Translations under genes and position numbers: made by a program | Shown here: positions 7,215-14,512 of the stretch, piece by piece | How positions within the stretch are numbered: the first letter of the stretch is position 1 | Layout of the letters: every line of letters begins with the position of its first letter | Notes under the pieces: generated by a model | Seen by the model: only the letters and a program-made list of their open reading frames with translations | Database searches by the model: none | What the model was told of the DNA's origin: nothing | Source of the DNA: Bacillota bacterium | GTDB lineage: Bacteria; Bacillota_E; JAJZYS01; JAJYTV01 | Assembly: GCA_021845645.1 (NCBI GenBank) | Contig: JAJZVM010000099.1 | Span: 1 to 14,512 of the forward strand | Length of the DNA: 14,512 nucleotides | Direction of reading: 5' to 3'

Positions 7215-8377
7215 GCGACTCCCTCCCGTTTGCGGATCGCGTCGAGGTCCTTGTCGCCCCTGCCGGAGACGACGACGACGATGGCGTCGCCCTCACCCGT
7301 TTCGCGCGCCACGGCGTCGAGCCGCGCAACGGCGTGTGCGCTCTCGAGCGCCGGGATGATGCCCTCCAGCCGCGACATGAGGTGCAGCGCGTCGAGCGCT
7401 TCGCGATCTGTCGCCGTCAGGTAGGTGACGCGTCCGCTGTCGCGCCAGAAGGCGTGTTCGGGTCCGACGCCCGGATAGTCGAGGCCGGCCGAGATCGAGT
7501 AAGCCTCCCGCACCTGCCCCTCCTCGTCTTGCAGGAGATAGCTGTAGGCGCCATGCAGCACACCGGGCACGCCGCGGCTGAGGGTCGCGGCGTGCTCCAG
7601 GCCGTCGAGCCCCTGCCCCGACGCTTCGACGCCATAAAGGCGGATGTCGGTGTCGACGAGGGGCGCCATGAGCCCTGCCGCGTTGGAGCCGCCGCCGACA
7701 CAGGCGATGGCCGCCTTGGGCTCGCCGCCCAGGATGTCGCGGCATTGGCTGAGGACCTCTCGGCCTATGACCGACTGGAACTCGCGCACCATCGTCGGGA
7801 AGGGATGCGGTCCCACCACGGAGCCGATCGCGTAATGCGTGTCCTCCACCGTCGCCACCCACTCGCGCAGGGCGGCGTTCGTCGCGTCCTTGAGCGTTCC
7901 GGAGCCGCTCGACACAGGGTGCACCTGCGCACCGAGCAGCTGCATGCGGTAGACGTTCAGGGCCTGCCGCTCCACGTCGACGCTGCCCATGAACACGTCG
8001 CACTCGAGGCCGAACAGCGCCGCGGCCGTCGCCGCGGCGACGCCGTGCTGGCCTGCGCCTGTCTCGGCGATCAGGCGTCGCTTGCCCATCCGTTTGCAAA
8101 GCAGGGCCTGGCCCAGGGTGTTGTTGATCTTGTGCGCCCCCGTGTGCGCGAGATCTTCGCGCTTGAGCAGGATGCGACGGCCGAACTGGCGGCTCAGCCG
8201 CCTCGCCTCCGTCAACGGCGTCGGACGCCCGACGTAATTCGTCAGGAGCTCCTGCAGCTGCGCCTGGTAGCCCGGATCGGTACTGGCCTCGCGGAAGGCC
8301 GTCTCGAGTTCGCCCAGGGCGTGCATAAGGGTCTCCGGCACATACTGTCCGCCGTAATCTCCGAACCGGCCCTTCAT
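7211..8377 (-). CDS. trpB: Tryptophan synthase beta subunit
   Basis: TrpB is the pyridoxal-phosphate enzyme that joins indole and serine to make tryptophan. At 388 residues it has normal TrpB1 length and begins with the family-typical [12 protein letters not shown]. The PLP lysine is Lys83 in HTGAHKINN. Glu105 in AETGAGQHG is the catalytic acid. The phosphate-binding loop [10 protein letters not shown] is near 225, and SGRGDKD near the C-terminus holds the serine that contacts the cofactor ring nitrogen. It overlaps trpF (ATGA, 8374-8377) and trpA (ATGA, 7211-7214). It lies beside trpA and has TrpB1-type features, so it should form the usual complex rather than be a stand-alone TrpB2. Confidence 0.98.
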   Translation of the reverse strand: MKGRFGDYGGQYVPETLMHALGELETAFREASTDPGYQAQLQELLTNYVGRPTPLTEARRLSRQFGRRILLKREDLAHTGAHKINNTLGQALLCKRMGKRRLIAETGAGQHGVAAATAAALFGLECDVFMGSVDVERQALNVYRMQLLGAQVHPVSSGSGTLKDATNAALREWVATVEDTHYAIGSVVGPHPFPTMVREFQSVIGREVLSQCRDILGGEPKAAIACVGGGSNAAGLMAPLVDTDIRLYGVEASGQGLDGLEHAATLSRGVPGVLHGAYSYLLQDEEGQVREAYSISAGLDYPGVGPEHAFWRDSGRVTYLTATDREALDALHLMSRLEGIIPALESAHAVARLDAVARETGEGDAIVVVVSGRGDKDLDAIRKREGVA

Positions 8378-8973
8378 CGCTCCGCCCCCTTCGCCTTGCG
8401 CACGAATGCAAAGATGCGCCCAGGATCCTGGTTGCCGCCGACTTCCACCCCGGAGGCCACATCGACGCCGTACGGCCGCACGAGGGAGATGGCCTCCGCC
8501 ACGTTCTCGGGGCTCAGGCCCCCCGCCAGCACCGCCGCCCGCCGCTCGGCGAGGCGCCGCGCCGCCAGCCTGCTCACGCCGAGGCCACTGCCGCCCAGGA
8601 AACCTCCGTGGCGCCGGTCGAGATGCAGCAGTTCCCCGCGCGGCAACCGGCCTGGCGGCAGCCGGTCCTCGGCTCCGAGGTAGACCGTGCGCATCAGCGG
8701 CAGACCGAGGCGGCCCGCGGGCAGCCGCCCGCTCACCTGCAGCATGTCGATACCGACGACCGCCCGCAACTCCCGGATCTCGCCGATCGTCGGCCTGTGC
8801 ACGACGCCGACCAGCGCGACACTGGAAGGCACCATGGCCCTGAAAGTCGCCGCCAGTTCCGGCGTCACCCGTCGCCTGCTCTCGGCGAAGATCACCCCGA
8901 CCGCGTCGGCCCCCGCGGCGACAGCCGCCTCCACACCTTCCGCGGTGCGGCAGCCGCAGACCTTAACCCACAT
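8374..8973 (-). CDS. trpF: Phosphoribosylanthranilate isomerase
   Basis: TrpF performs the Amadori rearrangement of phosphoribosylanthranilate. The 199-residue size is normal for a monofunctional isomerase. The catalytic Cys6 lies in VKVCGCRT (usual KICG.T) and the general acid Asp119 in LLHLDRR. The phosphate sites GGSG (127-130), [11 protein letters not shown] (148-158) and DVASGVEV (171-178) are present. The protein departs from consensus elsewhere: the usual QLHG segment reads LQVSGR (79-83), and the ending has GGNQD where PG.KD is common. Both catalytic residues remain, so activity is expected. ATG 8973 lies 11 bases inside the end of trpC and has only a weak ribosome site, so translation is probably coupled. 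It overlaps trpB by four bases. Confidence 0.93.
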   Translation of the reverse strand: MWVKVCGCRTAEGVEAAVAAGADAVGVIFAESRRRVTPELAATFRAMVPSSVALVGVVHRPTIGEIRELRAVVGIDMLQVSGRLPAGRLGLPLMRTVYLGAEDRLPPGRLPRGELLHLDRRHGGFLGGSGLGVSRLAARRLAERRAAVLAGGLSPENVAEAISLVRPYGVDVASGVEVGGNQDPGRIFAFVRKAKGAER

Positions 8974-9718
8974 GGGTCTGCGCCCTGGCCCAGGCGTCGA
9001 GGAGCATGCCGTCCCGATCGAGCAAGGCCTCGCCGATCAGCACGGCATGGGCGCCTGCCCGTTCGGCCGCACGGATGTCCTCCATGCGGCGGTAGCCGCT
9101 CTCGGCGACGAGGGTCACGCCTGGCGCAACCTGCGGCGCCAGATCGAGGAAGACGCCCACGTCGCAGGCGAGGCTCGCGAGATCGCGATTGTTCACCCCG
9201 ATCAGCCGCGCGCCGGCATCCTGGGCCTCGTGCAGTTCGCGCTCGCTGTGCACCTCCACAAGCGCCTTGAGTCCCCTCGCCTCGGCCTGCCCGACGAACA
9301 ACGGCAGATCTGGGCCCAGGACGGCCGCGATCAGCAGCACCGCATCCGCACCGTAGGCGTAGGCCTCGTCCAGCTGGCCCAAACGGCTGACGAACCCCTT
9401 GTAGAGCAAGGGCAGGGACGTGAGGGCCTGCGCCTCCTGCAGGTCGGCGAGGCTGCCCGCGAAGCCCTCCGCCGCCACAAGGACCGAGATGGCAGCCGCG
9501 CCCGCAATCTCGTAGCGCCGCAGCACCGCCTCCAGCGACTGGTCGGGGAACGGGCCGTGGCTCGGCGAGCGCCGCTTGTACTCGGCGATCAGCCGGATGG
9601 GGCCCCTTGGCCCGCTCAGAAACGGCCGAAGTGGCGCCTGCCGCGCGGGGATCGGTCTGCCGGCGCGTTCGAGGTAGGCCTCGGACTCGGCCGCGGCGAG
9701 GTGTTCGAGCAGGTTCAT
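8963..9718 (-). CDS. trpC: Indole-3-glycerol phosphate synthase
   Basis: TrpC closes the indole ring with loss of CO2 and water. The 251-residue product has the expected catalytic set: Glu46 and Lys48 in IAEYKRRSPS, Lys107 in LYKGF (usual KDF), Glu155 in LVEVH, Asn176 in GVNNRDL, Glu206-Ser207 in AESG, and the phosphate loop LIGEALL near 227-233. Two consensus differences are clear: Asp after Lys107 is Gly, and the FF.GS segment is GFAGS. ATG 9718 is chosen because it makes an ATGA overlap with the trpD stop and follows AGGAGAT at a suitable distance. The frame stays open far upstream through trpD, but that part is not TrpC-like. It ends in TAA, 11 bases into trpF. Confidence 0.95.
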   Translation of the reverse strand: MNLLEHLAAAESEAYLERAGRPIPARQAPLRPFLSGPRGPIRLIAEYKRRSPSHGPFPDQSLEAVLRRYEIAGAAAISVLVAAEGFAGSLADLQEAQALTSLPLLYKGFVSRLGQLDEAYAYGADAVLLIAAVLGPDLPLFVGQAEARGLKALVEVHSERELHEAQDAGARLIGVNNRDLASLACDVGVFLDLAPQVAPGVTLVAESGYRRMEDIRAAERAGAHAVLIGEALLDRDGMLLDAWARAQTHVG

Positions 9719-10733
9719 CCGGCCATCTCCTGCTGCGCGAAGGCGATGAGCTGATCGAGGCGGTCTGCGGCCCGACCGCTGTCGATCGAGTCTTCGGCGA
9801 GCCGCAGGGCCTCCTTCAGGTCCGGTGCCAGAGCGCCTACGTAAATGGCGGCGGCGGCGTTCAGCAGCACGACGTCGCGACGCGGGCCCGTCTCGCCCCG
9901 CAGGACCGAGCGCGTGATCGCCGCGTTTTCCGGGGCCTCGCCGCCGGCGAGCGCAGCGATCGGCGCCGCCGCGAGCCCCAGTTCCTGGGCGTTCAGCGTC
10001 ATCTCGCGCAGTTCTCCCGCCTTGACCTCGCAGACGATGTTGTCGCCGGCGAGTGTCAGCTCGTCCGCGCCTCCCGCCCCGTGCAGGACGAAGGCGTGCT
10101 CGCTGCCCAGCTCGCGCAGGGCCTCGGCCACGAGCCGCACGTGCTCGGGCCTGGCGACGCCGATCACCTGGCGACGCACTCCGGCCGGGTTCGCAAGCGG
10201 GCCGAGCAGGTTGAAGACCGTGCGCACGCCGAGCTCCTTGCGGGGAGCGGCCGCGTGGCGCAGCGCGCCGTGCAGCAACGGCGCGTAGAGGAAGCCGATG
10301 CCGATCTCGTCGACCGCCCGACCGGTGGCCGCCGGGGGCAGGTCGAGCCTCACGCCCAGCGCTTCGAGGACCTCGGCCGAGCCGCAGCGACTCGAGGCGG
10401 CGCGGTTGCCGTGTTTCGCCACGGCGCAGCCGGCTCCCGCCGCGACGAACGCCGCGGTTGTCGAGATGTTGAACGTGGCGAGGCCGTCGCCGCCTGTGCC
10501 GCAGTTGTCGATCGCGTCCGGGCGCGCGACCGGCACCGCGGTCGCGTGGCGGCGCATCGATCGGGCACAGCCGGCAAGTTCCGCCGCGCTCTCGCCCCGG
10601 AAGGCAAGGGCGACGGCGAACCCGGCGATCTGAGCCGGCGTCGCCTGTCCCTGCATCACCTCGTCGATGGCCGCCTCGGCCTCGTCCGCCGTCAAAAGCG
10701 TCCCGCGCAGGATCGCGGCGATCGCGTCCTTGA

Positions 10734-10737
<4 letters not shown>
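9715..10737 (-). CDS. trpD: Anthranilate phosphoribosyltransferase
   Basis: TrpD transfers phosphoribose from PRPP to anthranilate. It is 340 residues, the normal length for the unfused enzyme. The PRPP site CGTGGDG (79-85), NISTT (90-94), KHGNRAASSRCGSAE (108-122), the anthranilate-side RKELGVRTVFNLLGPLANPA near 166-185 and the metal-binding Asp-Glu pair in GADELTLAG (about 225-226) are all intact. ATG 10737 overlaps the trpG stop as ATGA and is preceded by GGGAGGTGCGGGGG, almost the same leader as trpG has. It is not fused to a glutaminase domain, unlike the enterobacterial TrpGD. Confidence 0.97.
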
Positions 10738-11293
<556 letters not shown>

Positions 11294-11297
<4 letters not shown>

Positions 11298-12718
11298 GCC
11301 CCTGCACCTCCCGCGATCTCGAGCGCCTGGGTGAGCGCGTGCAGCTTGTGCTGGCACTCCTCGTGCTCTCGTGCCGGGTCCGAATCCTGCACGATGCCTG
11401 CTCCGGCCTGCAGGTAGGCGATATCCCCCACCTGGACGATCGCGCGGATGGCGATGGCGAAGTCGAGGTCGCCGTCCGCCGAGATGTAGCCGGCCGCCCC
11501 GCCGTAAGGGCCGCGCGCCACCGGCTCGAGCTCGTCGATGAGCTGCATGGCGCGAATCTTCGGGGCGCCCGTCAGGGTGCCGGCCGGGAAGGCGGCGACC
11601 AGGGCGTCGAGGCTCGAGCAGTCTTCGTGCAGCTCGCCCTCCACCTCCGACACGAGGTGCAGGACGTGCAGGTACTCCTCCACTGCGAAGCTGCGGCGCA
11701 CCTCCACGCTGCCTGGCCTGGCGACGCGGCCAACATCGTTGCGGCCGAGGTCGAGCAGCATGAGGTGTTCCGCCTGCTCCTTGGGATCCGCCGACAGCTC
11801 CCCCGCCATGGCGGCCACGTCCTCGCTCCGCGCCGGGCGCGGCCGCGTGCCGGCGATCGGCCGGATGGTGACGCGTCGCCCGTCGACGCGCACCAGGGTC
11901 TCCGGCGAACTGCCGTAGAAGGAGAACCCGGGCAGATGGAGGTGGAACATGTACGGCGAGGGATCGATCGAGCGCAGGGCGCGGTAGACGGCGAGGGGAG
12001 ACGCCTGCGTGCGGTAGGCGAGCCGCTGCGAGAGCACCAGCTGGAATACCTCGCCTGCGGCGATCACCTCCTTGGCGCGCCCCACTCCCGCCATGTACTC
12101 CTCGCGCGTCATGGACCGCGACAGGAGTTCCGGCCGACCCTGCGCCACAGCCGGCGCGCGCCTGCCGCGGCGGATCAGGCGCTCCATCTGGTCGAGCCTC
12201 GCGTTGGCCTCTTCCGGATGCCCCGTCTCATCGGCGACGATGAGGTGCGCAAGCCGCGTCACATGGTCGTACGCCACGATCTGGCGCGGCACGACGAAGT
12301 GCAGGGTCGGCAGACCCCGGTCGTCTTCGGGCTGCATGCCAATCCGCTCGAACTCGCGCACGACATCGTAGCCGATGTAACCGACCATGCCCCCGAAAAA
12401 GGGCGGCAGTTCGCCGCTCGGGCGCTCGCTGCGGATACGCTCGAACAGCTCCCTGAGTTCCTGGAAGGCAAGAGCGCGCCTGCGCTCCGTCCGCCCGCCG
12501 TGCTCCAGCCGGATGGAGCCCTGGCGGGCCTGCAAGCGGTAGAGCGGTTCCCAGCCGATGTACGAGTACCGGCCGATGCTCTCGCGCGTCGGGGCGCTCT
12601 CGAGCAGGAAGGCACCCGGCCTGCCGGCTACCGCCTGATAGATGCCGATTGGCGTCTGCATATCCGACAACACCGCGCGATGGCGATAGACGACCCCCTG
12701 GCGTTCGGCCACGACCAC
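11294..12718 (-). CDS. trpE: Anthranilate synthase component I
   Basis: TrpE converts chorismate and ammonia to anthranilate, the committed step. The 474-residue protein carries the tryptophan-feedback motif LLES at 38-41, followed by GRYSYIG at 49-55. The chorismate site follows: PIAGTRPR at 287-294, LLDLGRNDVGRVA at 321-333, GTLTGAPKIRAM at 380-391 and QAGAGIV at 437-443. The start is set at GTG 12718, 8 bases after GAGGGAG and just past the leader terminator. The open frame continues to 12790 only because it reads through the antiterminator and terminator, so that extension is rejected. GTG 12727 and 12712 are nearby alternatives. It is the first gene of the operon and should be controlled both by the T-box and by tryptophan feedback. 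Confidence 0.96.
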
Positions 12719-12726
12719 GACTTCCA

Positions 12727-12733
12727 CTCCCTC
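12727..12733 (-). promoter_or_regulatory. trpE ribosome binding site
   Basis: GAGGGAG on the minus strand stands 7 bases beyond the U-tract of the leader terminator and 8 bases before GTG 12718. Confidence 0.65.
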
Positions 12734-12739
12734 AGCAAC

Positions 12740-12768
12740 AAAAAAAGCCCCCGTCCCGATCGGGACGG
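12740..12768 (-). terminator. T-box leader intrinsic terminator
   Basis: CCGTCCC and GGGACGG pair around GATC (12768-12751), an 18-base perfect palindrome, followed by GGGC and seven T residues (12746-12740). The 5' arm uses the same CCGTCCC bases that close the antiterminator, so the two structures exclude each other. Confidence 0.92.
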
Positions 12769-12792
12769 AAGCGAACTTCCGCGGTGCCACCC
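12762..12792 (-). promoter_or_regulatory. T-box antiterminator
   Basis: The T-box sequence GGGTGGCACCGCGG lies at 12792-12779. GGG (12792-12790) pairs with CCC (12764-12762). The 7-base bulge UGGCACC (12789-12783) follows, then a 7-bp helix GCGGAAG/CTTCCGT capped by a UUCG tetraloop (12775-12772). UGGC would pair with a tRNA 3' end GCCA, fitting the G discriminator base expected of tRNA-Trp. Confidence 0.9.
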
Positions 12793-13015
12793 CAATTGGC
12801 CGAGGCCCACTCTGCCGGTACGGGACCGAGGTCCGATACCGCCCTCCGGATAACGGGGAGGTCCCGGCGGAGCCTACTCGACCCGAGGGTCATTCGGTCC
12901 GCAGCTTGCAGGCCCATTCCTTGGCTTCCCGCTGGCCGGATTCGCACCATCGCCGGCTCTCTTCGCAGCGTTCCACCAGTACTCCGCCCGCGCATCGCTG
13001 TTTGCTATTGCGGCT

Positions 13016-13044
13016 ATCCTACGCTGAGCCGCGCCCCCTGTCAA
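13016..13044 (-). promoter_or_regulatory. Sigma-70/A-type promoter of the trp-aro operon
   Basis: TTGACA (13044-13039), a 17-base spacer and TAGGAT (13021-13016) form a near-consensus promoter on the minus strand. Initiation is expected near 13009, just before Stem I of the T-box. No other promoter of this quality was seen inside the operon. Confidence 0.85.
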
Positions 13045-13171
13045 CAGCACAACGGCTCTAGACTGAAACCTGTGGGGTGCGATCCGTCCCAACGGCCGCG
13101 CCCGGACGCGGCTCGTCCGCTCGAGCTCCGCACGGGCAGGTCCAAGCTCACGGCAACCTCAGGATTATCTC
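13045..13171. other. Spacer between divergent trp and lipoprotein promoters
   Basis: No gene or recognisable RNA is seen between the trp -35 element and the -10 element of the lipoprotein gene. No clear operator palindrome was noticed. Confidence 0.5.
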
Positions 13172-13177
13172 TATACT
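13172..13177 (+). promoter_or_regulatory. Probable -10 element for the lipoprotein gene
   Basis: TATACT matches five of six bases of TATAAT and lies 34 bases before the start codon, in a locally A/T-rich patch of otherwise G/C-rich DNA. The hexamer 17 bases upstream is a poor -35, so the promoter may be weak or activator-dependent. Confidence 0.45.
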
Positions 13178-13198
13178 AGATGTTGAGCCGAGCAGTTC

Positions 13199-13205
13199 AG
13201 GAGGT
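13199..13205 (+). promoter_or_regulatory. Ribosome binding site fixing a TTG start
   Basis: AGGAGGT lies 6 bases before TTG 13212. No ATG or GTG in that frame gives a signal peptide at a good distance, so TTG is the best initiator. Confidence 0.7.
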
Positions 13206-13211
13206 GCGCCA

Positions 13212-14318
13212 TTGTCGAAGACGGCAGCGGTTGTGGCGGGCATGGTTCTCCTTCTCGGCGCGACAGCGGCCGGCTGCGGTGCGGCAGCGCAGCCGGGACA
13301 CGCGGGCGGACCGGCCGCCGCCAAGCGTACCGCAAAGACCCGCAGCCCCCTTTACGCGTGGCGGAGCCATGTGCGCAACCGCTACCTGCCTGGCGACATC
13401 CTGATCGCCGACCGCGGCAACAACCGGCTGATCATCGTCAACCCCGAGAAGAAGATCGTCTGGGAGTATCCGACGCCAGGCGTGAAGACGAACTTCCCTT
13501 TCGTCGGCCCTGACGACGCCTTCTTTACGAGCGGCTATCGCGAGATCATCACGAACGAGGAAGACTCCAACACCATCGCCATCCTCAACATGGCGCAGCG
13601 CAGGATCGTCTGGACCTACGGCCGTTTCGGCAGGGGCGGAAGCAGCACGGGCTACCTGCACACACCGGACGACGCCTTCTTCCGACCCGGCGGCAACGGC
13701 GGCGGCGTGATCACGGTCGCGGACATCCGCAACCAGCGCATCCTGTTCATCGATCGCAAGACGCACGCCATCTTGAAGCAATACGGCACCACCGGCTACT
13801 CCGTGCACAATCCCCCGACTTCCTTCGCCGCCCCGAACGGCGATTTCCCGGCGCCGTCCGGCGGGATGCTCGTGACGGAGATCGACGGCTCGTACGTCGA
13901 CCTGCTGACGAAGGCCGGCAAGCTGGTCTGGTCGCTCCATGTGCCGTTCCCGCATGCGAACACCCTGTATCCCTCCGACGCGAACTTCACCCCGCACGGC
14001 AACATCATCGTGGCGAACTACGCAAACCCGGGCGAGATCGTCAAGCTCTCGCCATCCGGCAAGATTCTCTGGGACTACTTCTTCGCGAGCGGTCCTGGCG
14101 CCCTCGACAATCCCTCGCTGGCGTACGAGCTCAAGAACGGCATGGTCGTCGTGAACGACGACGACAACAACCGCGTCATCGTGATCGACCCGAAGACCGA
14201 CAAGATCGTCTGGCAGTACGGGCACAAGGGACAGGTCGGCAGCGCGCCGGGCTACCTGAACGACCCGGACGGCACGGACTTCCTGCCGGCGGGTGTCGTG
14301 CCACCGGGCGTAAGGTGA
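13212..14318 (+). CDS. Lipoprotein with six propeller-type repeats, unknown function
   Basis: The 368-residue product starts with a lipoprotein signal: SKTA, hydrophobic VVAGMVLLLGATAAG and lipobox Cys22. A low-complexity Ala/Gly/Lys linker to about residue 45 follows, then the folded part. Six similar units start near residues 61, 110, 165, 218, 263 and 309, each a strand pair such as ILIADRGNNRLIIV or MVVVNDDDNNRVIVI, then KIVWEY- or KIVWQYG-like strands. PDDAFF- or PSDANF-like links join them. This fits a six-bladed beta-propeller of the NHL or PQQ-like kind, with the last PDGTDFLPAG probably closing the ring. It should be anchored on the outer face of the membrane. No catalytic residues are recognisable; related propellers bind ligands, sugars or proteins. 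It is divergent from the trp operon and followed by a hairpin, so it is likely transcribed alone. Confidence 0.88.
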   Translation: MSKTAAVVAGMVLLLGATAAGCGAAAQPGHAGGPAAAKRTAKTRSPLYAWRSHVRNRYLPGDILIADRGNNRLIIVNPEKKIVWEYPTPGVKTNFPFVGPDDAFFTSGYREIITNEEDSNTIAILNMAQRRIVWTYGRFGRGGSSTGYLHTPDDAFFRPGGNGGGVITVADIRNQRILFIDRKTHAILKQYGTTGYSVHNPPTSFAAPNGDFPAPSGGMLVTEIDGSYVDLLTKAGKLVWSLHVPFPHANTLYPSDANFTPHGNIIVANYANPGEIVKLSPSGKILWDYFFASGPGALDNPSLAYELKNGMVVVNDDDNNRVIVIDPKTDKIVWQYGHKGQVGSAPGYLNDPDGTDFLPAGVVPPGVR

Positions 14319-14322
14319 GGGC

Positions 14323-14348
14323 AGGGCCGCAGCGCTGGCTGCGGCCCT
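14323..14348 (+). terminator. Strong GC hairpin after the lipoprotein gene
   Basis: AGGGCCGCAG and CTGCGGCCCT form a perfect 10-bp stem with a 6-base loop, five bases after the stop codon. No U-tract follows on either strand, so it may act bidirectionally between convergent genes or protect the mRNA 3' end rather than be a classical terminator. Confidence 0.55.
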
Positions 14349-14392
14349 CGCCGCAACGGACTGGGTGGCGGGCAGACGGGCGCCGGCCCGCC

Positions 14393-14512
14393 TCAGCCCG
14401 GCAGTACGAGCGGCCGCCCGCTCACGGGGTGCCTTTGCACACTGAGCGGGGTTCTGAACACCTCCGTCAAGGTCTCCTGCGTGAGAACGGCCTCCGTCTC
14501 CCCTGCCGCGAC
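14393..14512 (-). CDS. C-terminal end of an ABC transporter ATPase (FecE/BtuD-like), partial
   Basis: The last 39 codons of a gene entering from the right edge are visible; it ends with TGA at 14393-14395. The readable pattern is AAGETEAVLTQETLTEVFRT, then PLSVQRHPVSGRPLVLPG. This ending, a gap-promoting Gly-Glu, VLT.E.L..VF and a final HP.SGRPLVLP, is typical of ATP-binding subunits of iron-siderophore, haem or cobalamin importers. All Walker and signature motifs lie outside the window, so the family call rests on the tail alone. Codon use is G/C-rich as in the neighbours. It converges on the lipoprotein gene with the 14323-14348 hairpin between them. Confidence 0.6.
   Translation of the reverse strand, partial: VAAGETEAVLTQETLTEVFRTPLSVQRHPVSGRPLVLPG

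Larger units (their letters stand above)
12740..13010 (-). ncRNA. tRNA-Trp-sensing T-box riboswitch leader
   Basis: The roughly 270-base leader of the trp operon has the order expected of a T-box. Stem I has an AG-rich bulge (GAAGAGA) between helices GCTG/CAGC (12969-12966 with 12934-12931) and GCCGG/CCGGC, topped by a loop containing GGTGCGAA. On its 3' side GGAATGGGCC carries the specifier UGG at 12916-12914, the single tryptophan codon. The CCGTTA element of the stem II region occurs near 12855. Antiterminator and terminator complete it. When tRNA-Trp is uncharged, its 3' end should hold the antiterminator and let transcription enter trpE through aroA. The 5' limit is estimated from the promoter; the exact stem II and III limits were not worked out. 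Confidence 0.93.

Noticed and set aside
12719..12790. Longer trpE start at GTG 12790
   Set aside because: The extra codons are the T-box antiterminator and terminator sequence read in frame, not conserved protein.
13180..13404. ATG-started plus-strand ORF overlapping the lipoprotein start
   Set aside because: It is a shadow frame; the TTG-started frame has a ribosome site, signal peptide and lipobox.

Overview
This window is GC-rich bacterial DNA, and nearly every real gene has strong G/C preference at third codon positions. A tRNA-dependent T-box leader with a textbook sigma-70-type promoter points to a Gram-positive bacterium, most likely a high-GC member of the Bacillota (the Symbiobacterium / Thermaerobacter / Sulfobacillus kind of lineage). 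That placement is inference; no marker gene here fixes the genus.

Layout. Positions 1-441 hold no confident gene, only one weak minus-strand ORF. A MOSC-domain protein (minus, 442-1083) diverges from a plus-strand cassette of three tightly packed genes: an APC-family amino acid permease (about 1180-2502), an M20-family metallopeptidase resembling peptidase T (2528-3640) and a Nudix hydrolase (3640-4092). The cassette ends tail-to-tail with the last gene of a large minus-strand operon; the two TAG stops share the palindrome CTAG at 4089-4092.

The minus-strand operon is read from about 13010 down to 4089, in the order trpE-trpG-trpD-trpC-trpF-trpB-trpA-aroF-aroA. It is a complete, unfused tryptophan pathway from chorismate, followed by the first enzyme of the shikimate pathway (type I-beta DAHP synthase) and EPSP synthase. 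Most junctions are 4-base ATGA or GTGA overlaps, so translation is probably coupled throughout. A TTGACA-17-TAGGAT promoter drives it, followed by a T-box riboswitch with a UGG (Trp) specifier, an antiterminator with the canonical 7-base UGGCACC bulge and a competing terminator with a U7 tract. Uncharged tRNA-Trp should therefore raise supply of the precursor as well as tryptophan synthesis.

Divergent from the trp promoter is a lipoprotein (13212-14318) whose mature part is six regular repeats, read here as a six-bladed beta-propeller of unknown function. It is followed by a strong hairpin. The right edge holds the last 39 codons of a minus-strand gene whose ending resembles FecE/BtuD-type ABC transporter ATPases.

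No CRISPR array, rRNA, tRNA, phage or intact insertion sequence was seen. Most of the window is ordinary biosynthesis. The points most worth a second look are a Gln in place of an expected metal-binding His in the DAHP synthase, the propeller lipoprotein, the T-box control extending over shikimate genes, departures from consensus in TrpC and TrpF, and the shared-stop convergent junction.
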